Shown here piece by piece: positions 60,206 through 64,000 of a stretch of 64,000 bases of DNA. Under the pieces are notes generated by a model. It was not told the DNA's origin and did not search any database. It saw only the letters and a list, made by a program, of their open reading frames with translations. The position numbers and the translations under genes are program-made. The DNA is from Osmia lignaria lignaria (Eukaryota; Arthropoda; Insecta; Hymenoptera; Megachilidae). Where the stretch lies: contig NW_027478161.1 of assembly GCF_051020975.1 (NCBI RefSeq), forward strand, positions 6,882,001-6,946,000, read 5' to 3'. Position 1 is the stretch's first letter. The number at the start of each line of letters is the position of its first letter.

Positions 60206-62459
60206 TTGCAGATTTATCTCAAGGGAAGGGGCCTGACGGACATATTTCGAGATATTTCTTCTTCTTGTTGTTCTTCTTCTGCACAGCTAAGCTGGAAGTG
60301 GCATTTGCGGCTCGCACTAGTGCAGAGTTATCTCAAAGAAAGGGGCCACGGTGTTTCTGTATCTCTATTATGTTGGTGCGGCTTCGGAACTTTTAAATAT
60401 CTCGATATATCTCGGAAACTACGCTTCTGATCAAAAAATATCATAGAACATAAATTGTAGGAAACATAATTCTCTACAAAAAACGTCTCTTAACATTTTG
60501 CCATAGCTCGCTTCGTTTCCGAGATATTTGCAGATTCAGCTCAAAGGAACGGGCCTGACGGACATATTTCGAGATACTTCTTTTTCTTGTTGTTCTTCCT
60601 CTGCACAGCTAAGCTGGAAGTGGCATTTGCAGCTCGCAATAGTGCAGAGTTATCTCAAAGAAAGGGGCCACGGTGTTTCTGTATCTCTATTATGTTGGTG
60701 CGGCTTCGGAACTTTTAAGTATCTTGATATATCTCGAGAACTACGCATCTGATCAAAAAATATCATAGAACATAAAAAGTAGGAAACTTAATTCTCTACA
60801 AAAAAGGTCTCTTAACATTTTGCCATAGCTCGCTTCGTTTCCGAGATATTTGCAGATTTATCTCAAGGGAAGGGGCCTGACGGACATATTTCGAGATATT
60901 TCTTCTTCTTGTTGTTCTTCTTCTGCACAGCTAAGCTGGAAGTGGCATTTGCGGCTCGCACTAGTGCAGAGTTATCTCAAAGAAAGGGGCCACGATGTTT
61001 CTGTATCTCTATTATGTTGGTGCGGCTTCGGAACTTTTAAATATCTCGATATATCTCGAAAACTACGCTTCTGATCAAAAAATATCATAGAACATAAATT
61101 GTAGGAAACATAATTCTCTACAAAAAACGTCTCTTAACATTTTGCCACAGCTCGCTTCGTTTCCGAGATATTTGCAGATTCAGCTCAAAGGAACGGGCCT
61201 GACGGACATATTTCGAGATACTTCTTTTTCTTGTTGTTCTTCCTCTGCACAGCTAAGCTGGAAGTGGCATTTGCAGCTCGCAATAGTGCAGAGTTATCTC
61301 AAAGAAAGGGGCCACGGTGTTTCTGTATCTCTATTATGTTGGTGCGGCTTCGGAACTTTTAAATATCTTGATATATCTCGAGAACTACGCATCTGATCAA
61401 AAAATATCATAGAACATAAAAAGTAGGAAACTTAATTCTCTACAAAAAAGGTCTCTTAACATTTTGCCATAGCTCGCTTCGTTTCCGAGATATTTGCAGA
61501 TTTATCTCAAGGGAAGGGGCCTGACGGACATATTTCGAGATATTTCTTCTTCTTGTTGTTCTTCTTCTGCACAGCTAAGCTGGAAGTGGCATTTGCGGCT
61601 CGCACTAGTGCAGAGTTATCTCAAAGAAAGGGGCCACGGTGTTTCTGTATCTCTATTATGTTGGTGCGGCTTCGGAACTTTAAAATATCTCGATATATCT
61701 CGAAAACTACGCTTCTGATCAAAAAATATCATAGAACATAAATTGTAGGAAACATAATTCTCTACAAAAAACGTCTCTTAACATTTTGCCATAGCTCGCT
61801 TCGTTTCCGAGATATTTGCAGATTCAGCTCAAAGGAACGGGCCTGACGGACATATTTCGAGATACTTCTTTTTCTTGTTGTTCTTCCTCTGCACAGCTAA
61901 GCTGGAAGTGGCATTTGCAGCTCGCAATAGTGCAGGGTTATCTCAAAGAAAGGGGCCACGGTGTTTCTGTATCTCTATTATGTTGGTGCGGCTTCGGAAC
62001 TTTTAAATATCTTGATATATCTCGAGAACTACGCATCTGATCAAAAAATATCATAGAACATAAAAAGTAGGAAACTTAATTCTCTACAAAAAAGGTCTCT
62101 TAACATTTTGCCATAGCTCGCTTCGTTTCCGAGATATTTGCAGATTTATCTCAAGGGAAGGGGCCTGACGGACATATTTCGAGATATTTCTTCTTCTTGT
62201 TGTTCTTCTTCTGCACAGCTAAGCTGGAAGTGGCATTTGCGGCTCGCACTAGTGCAGAGTTATCTCAAAGAAAGGGGCCACGGTGTTTCTGTATCTCTAT
62301 TATGTTGGTGCGGCTTCGGAACTTTTAAATATCTTGATATATCTCGAGAACTACGCATCTGATCAAAAAATATCATACAACATAAAAAGTAGGAAACTTA
62401 ATTCTCTACAAAAAAGGTCTCTTAACATTTTGCCATAGCTCGCTTCGTTTCCGAGATAT
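60206..62459 (+). repeat. K-R dimer HOR, three tandem K-R pairs (644 bp)
   Basis: R (60206) is followed by K (60528), R (60850), K (61172), R (61494), K (61816) and R (62138). All three K units share ggaacgggcc and gatacttctttttcttg, not found elsewhere. Spacing is exactly 644 bp. Private changes (gatgtttc in 60850, acagctcg before 61172, actttaaaa in 61494, gcagggtta in 61816) mark individual copies, so the dimers are young but not identical. Confidence 0.9.
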
Positions 62460-63426
62460 TTGCAGATTTATCTCAAGGGAAGGGGCCTGACGGACATATT
62501 TCGAGATATTTCTTCTTCTTGTTGTTCTTCTTCTGCACAGCTAAGCTGGAAGTGGCATTTACAGCTCGCAATAGTGCAGAGTTATCTCAAAGAAAGGGGC
62601 CACGGTGTTTCTGTATCTCTATTATGTTGGTGCGGCTTCGGAACTTTTAAATATCTTGATATATCTCGAGAACTACGCCTCTGATCAAAAAATATCATAG
62701 AACATAAAAAGTAGGAAACTTAATTCTCTACAAAAGAGGTCTCTTAACATTTTGCCATAGCTCGCTTCGTTTCCGAGATATTTGCAGATTTATCTCAAGG
62801 GAAGGGGCCTGACGGACATATTTCGAGATATTTCTTCTTCTTGTTGTTCTTCTTCTGCACAGCTAAGCTGGAAGTGGCATTTGCGGCTCGCACTATAGCA
62901 GAGTTATCTCAAAGAAAGGGGCCACGGTGTTTCTGTATCTCTATTATGTTGGTGCGGCTTCGGAACTTTTAAATATCTCGATATATCTCGAAAACTACGC
63001 TTCTGATCAAAAAATATCATAGAACATAAATTGTAGGAAACATAATTCTCTACAAAAAAGGTCTCTCAACATTTTGCCATAGCTCGCTTCGTTTCCGAGA
63101 TATTTGCAGATATATCTCAAGGGCAGGGGCCTGACGGACATATTTCGAGGTATTTCTTCTTCTTGTTGTTCTTCTTCTGCACAGCTAAGCTGGAAGTGGC
63201 ATTTACAGCTCGCAATAGTGCAGAGTTATCTCAAACAAAGGGGCCACGGCGTTTCTGTATCTCTATTATGTTGGTGCGGCTTCGGAACTTTTAAATATCT
63301 TGATATATCTCGAGAACTGCGCATCTGATCAAGAAATATCATAGAACATAAAAAGTAGGAAACTTAATTCTCTACAAAAAAGGTCTCTTAACATTTTGCC
63401 ATAGCTCGCTTCGTTTCCGAGATATT

Positions 63427-63459
63427 TGCAGATTTATCTCAAGGGAAGGGGCCTAACGG
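63427..63459 (+). repeat. Internal subrepeat, copy 1 (reference unit)
   Basis: Begins TGCAGA, continues through tatctcaagggaaggggcc and ends ACGG after a 3-base spacer. It matches copy 2, 114 bp downstream in the same unit, at 24 of 27 aligned bases before the spacer. In K units this copy, and only this copy, is changed at five positions. Confidence 0.8.
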
Positions 63460-63474
63460 ACATATTTCGAGATA

Positions 63475-63506
63475 TTTCTTCTTCTTGTTGTTCTTCTTCT
63501 GCACAG
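63475..63506 (+). other. Pyrimidine tract plus cag, 3' splice-site-like
   Basis: A run of T and C broken by two G is followed by gcacag. Upstream at 63453-63457 is ctaac, a good match to a branch-site consensus, with its A 50 nt before the final G. Most units have ctgac instead, which also fits. The combination is repeated in nearly every unit. I see no proof of transcription, so this is a resemblance and not an annotated splice site. Confidence 0.4.
63478..63499 (+). repeat. 22-bp mirror repeat, (TTC)3(TTG)2(TTC)3 core
   Basis: The 22 bases read the same in both directions along one strand, a perfect mirror repeat with C at both ends and two G placed symmetrically. Length is kept in nearly all units; exceptions are E units 1928 and 5469 with a 1-bp loss. 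The complementary strand is GAA/CAA-rich. Confidence 0.85.
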
Positions 63507-63540
63507 CTAAGCTGGAAGTGGCATTTGCGGCTCGCACTAT

Positions 63541-63571
63541 TGCAGAGTTATCTCAAAGAAAGGGGCCACGG
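63541..63571 (+). repeat. Internal subrepeat, copy 2 (reference unit)
   Basis: Begins TGCAGA, continues through tatctcaaagaaaggggcc and ends ACGG, with two fewer bases before ACGG than copy 1. An AGCTCGC-like heptamer lies upstream of both copies at different distances (gctcgc here), which suggests the duplicated segment was once longer and has gained or lost bases. Confidence 0.8.
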
Positions 63572-63651
63572 TGTTTCTGTATCTCTATTATGTTGGTGCG
63601 GCTTCGGAACTTTTAAATATCTTGATATATCTCGAGAACTACGCATCTGAT

Positions 63652-63720
63652 CAAAAAATATCATACAACATAAAAAGTAGGAAACTTAATTCTCTACAAA
63701 AAAGGTCTCTTAACATTTTG
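63652..63720 (+). other. A-rich linker of the unit
   Basis: Three A-runs (63653-63658, 63672-63676, 63698-63703) and a T-run (63716-63719) lie within 70 bp. This part carries much of the variation between units (aaaaagtagg or aaattgtagg; aacttaattc or aacataattc; aaaaaagg or aaaaaacg). It is the least GC-rich part of the unit. No function can be read from it. Confidence 0.7.
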
Positions 63721-64000
63721 CCATAGCTCGCTTCGTTTCCGAGATATTTGCAGATTTATCTCAAGGGAAGGGGCCTGACGGACATATTTCGAGATATTTC
63801 TTCTTCTTGTTGTTCTTCTTCTGCACAGCTAAGCTGGAAGTGGCATTTGCGGCTCGCACTACTGCAGAGTTATCTCAAAGAAAGGGGCCAGGGTGTTTCT
63901 GTATCTCTATTATGTTGGTGCGGCTTCGGAACTTTTAAATATCTTGATATATCTCGAGAACTACGCATCTGATCAAAAAATATCATAGAACATAAAAAGT

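Larger units (their letters stand above)
63426..63747 (+). repeat. Consensus-like reference unit (322 bp)
   Basis: Chosen to map the modules inside the unit. It has 63 C and 63 G (39% G+C) and 12 CpG. In order: first subrepeat (63427-63459), gagatat box (63470-63476), trinucleotide tract and cag (63475-63506), hairpin (63510-63532), second subrepeat (63541-63571), tatctctatt box, ctcgag box (63631-63636), tgatca (63648-63653), A-rich linker (63652-63720), and gctcgcttcg with ccgagatat. 322 bp is about two short nucleosome repeats, a common satellite length, but positioning is not shown by the sequence. Confidence 0.85.
1..64000 (+). repeat. 322-bp satellite DNA array, 199 head-to-tail units
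   Basis: The same roughly 322-bp unit repeats from the first base to the last, always in one orientation. Unit starts step by exactly 322 except at nine length-variant units: 321 bp at 1928, 5469, 21566, 45074 and 45395; 320 bp at 15128; 323 bp at 38309, 38632 and 44107. These sum to -4, which matches 197 units between 318 and 63748. No unit is interrupted by foreign sequence and neither array end lies inside the window. This is directly visible. That it is heterochromatic (centromeric, pericentromeric or sex/B chromosome) is inferred from what such arrays usually are. The species and satellite family are not recognised. Confidence 0.98.
62460..64000 (+). repeat. T, R, T, R units and a partial last unit
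   Basis: 62460 T (cgcctctgatc), 62782 R-like (cactatagcag), 63104 T (aagggcaggg, cgaggtatt, aaacaaagg, gatcaagaa), 63426 R (cactattgc), and 63748 R (cactactgc, gccagggtg), cut off by the window end after 253 bp. The array clearly continues to the right. Confidence 0.85.

Noticed and set aside
63652..63720. Phased A-tract curved DNA
   Set aside because: A-run centres are about 18.5, 26.5 and 17 bp apart, which are not multiples of the helical repeat, so strong curvature is not supported by spacing alone.
63426..63747. CENP-B box
   Set aside because: I compared the TTCG sites of the unit (ttcgagatatttc, cttcggaac, cttcgtttcc) with the NTTCGNNNNANNCGGGN core on both strands; none has the required CGGG.
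63601..63747. RNA polymerase III promoter or tRNA/SINE origin
   Set aside because: gcttcggaact only loosely resembles a B box, and no A box lies at a suitable distance. There is no A-rich tail or target-site structure, and the units are strictly tandem.
318..63972. Recurring + strand open frames of about 74 codons in most units, as a repeated gene
   Set aside because: Nearly all begin at ttg rather than atg. About one unit in ten is broken: stops in 6756, 10620, 14484, 32835, 39921, 44752, 46360, 47326, 55376 and 62782; no start in 25751; frameshifts in 1928, 5469, 15128, 21566, 38309, 38632, 44107 and 45395. The frame recurs because the DNA is homogenised. 322 is not a multiple of three, so units cannot be read through.
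1..64000. CRISPR array
   Set aside because: The repeat is 322 bp with no short repeat and unique spacer structure; variation is by scattered substitutions and there are no cas genes.
1..64000. Ribosomal intergenic spacer, histone or other tandem gene cluster
   Set aside because: No rRNA, histone or tRNA sequence is present anywhere, and the unit is far too short.
1..64000. Bacterial or viral origin
   Set aside because: 64 kb of uniform satellite with hierarchical HORs and no genes is not compatible with a bacterial or viral genome segment.

Overview
The whole 64 kb window is one uninterrupted tandem satellite array. The unit is 322 bp. I place 197 complete units, the first starting at 318 and the last ending at 63747, plus a partial unit at each end (1-317 and 63748-64000). 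All units run head to tail on the same strand. I found no gene, RNA gene, CRISPR array, transposon or other non-satellite sequence. For unit starts I use the ttg (rarely atg or gtg) just before the cagat motif.

Such an array points to eukaryotic heterochromatin, for example a centromeric, pericentromeric or sex/B-chromosome block. A consensus-like unit (63426-63747) is about 39% G+C. It has about 12 CpG against about 12.3 expected from its C and G counts, so CpG is not depleted. That fits an animal with little DNA methylation, such as many insects, better than a plant or vertebrate, but this is weak evidence and I do not recognise the family.

Units fall into sequence subfamilies, named here by linked substitutions. 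N: aaactgg with catttccag. S: aagctgg with catttgcag. R: catttgcggctcgcacta. V: R with gtgcacag. T: S with catttacag. W: N with gaatgggg, usually with gaggtatc. D: agaggactgacgg with agaggcc and cttgatctatc. G: S with gtgccgcttc. I: gatatatgtcgag. J: N with cctggcgg and cttgtcgttc. K: cagctcaaaggaactggcc in place of tatctcaagggaaggggcc.

Layout: (1) 1-6755 is a six-unit higher-order repeat (HOR) of 1,931 bp with complete, truncated and expanded copies. (2) 6756-21886 is a shuffled mix of N, W, S, D, G, I and J units. (3) 21887-27038 is a transition zone with more private mutations, where left-hand variants stop and right-hand ones begin. (4) 27039-34444 is a second, unrelated six-unit HOR of 1,932 bp rich in V and K. 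(5) 34445-64000 is a patchwork of dimer (644 bp), trimer (966 bp), tetramer (1,288 bp) and hexamer (1,932 bp) repeats built mainly from K, R, T, S and N units.

Each unit holds an internal direct repeat of about 27 bp with copies 114 bp apart, a trinucleotide mirror repeat ending in a 3' splice-site-like cag, an imperfect hairpin and an A-rich linker. Open frames of about 74 codons (+) and 76-115 codons (-) recur in most units, but they are by-products of homogenisation: starts are nearly all ttg, and stops and frameshifts are spread through the copies. Nothing here is a gene system. What deserves a second look is the array architecture, the crossover and conversion junctions, and the structured modules inside the unit.
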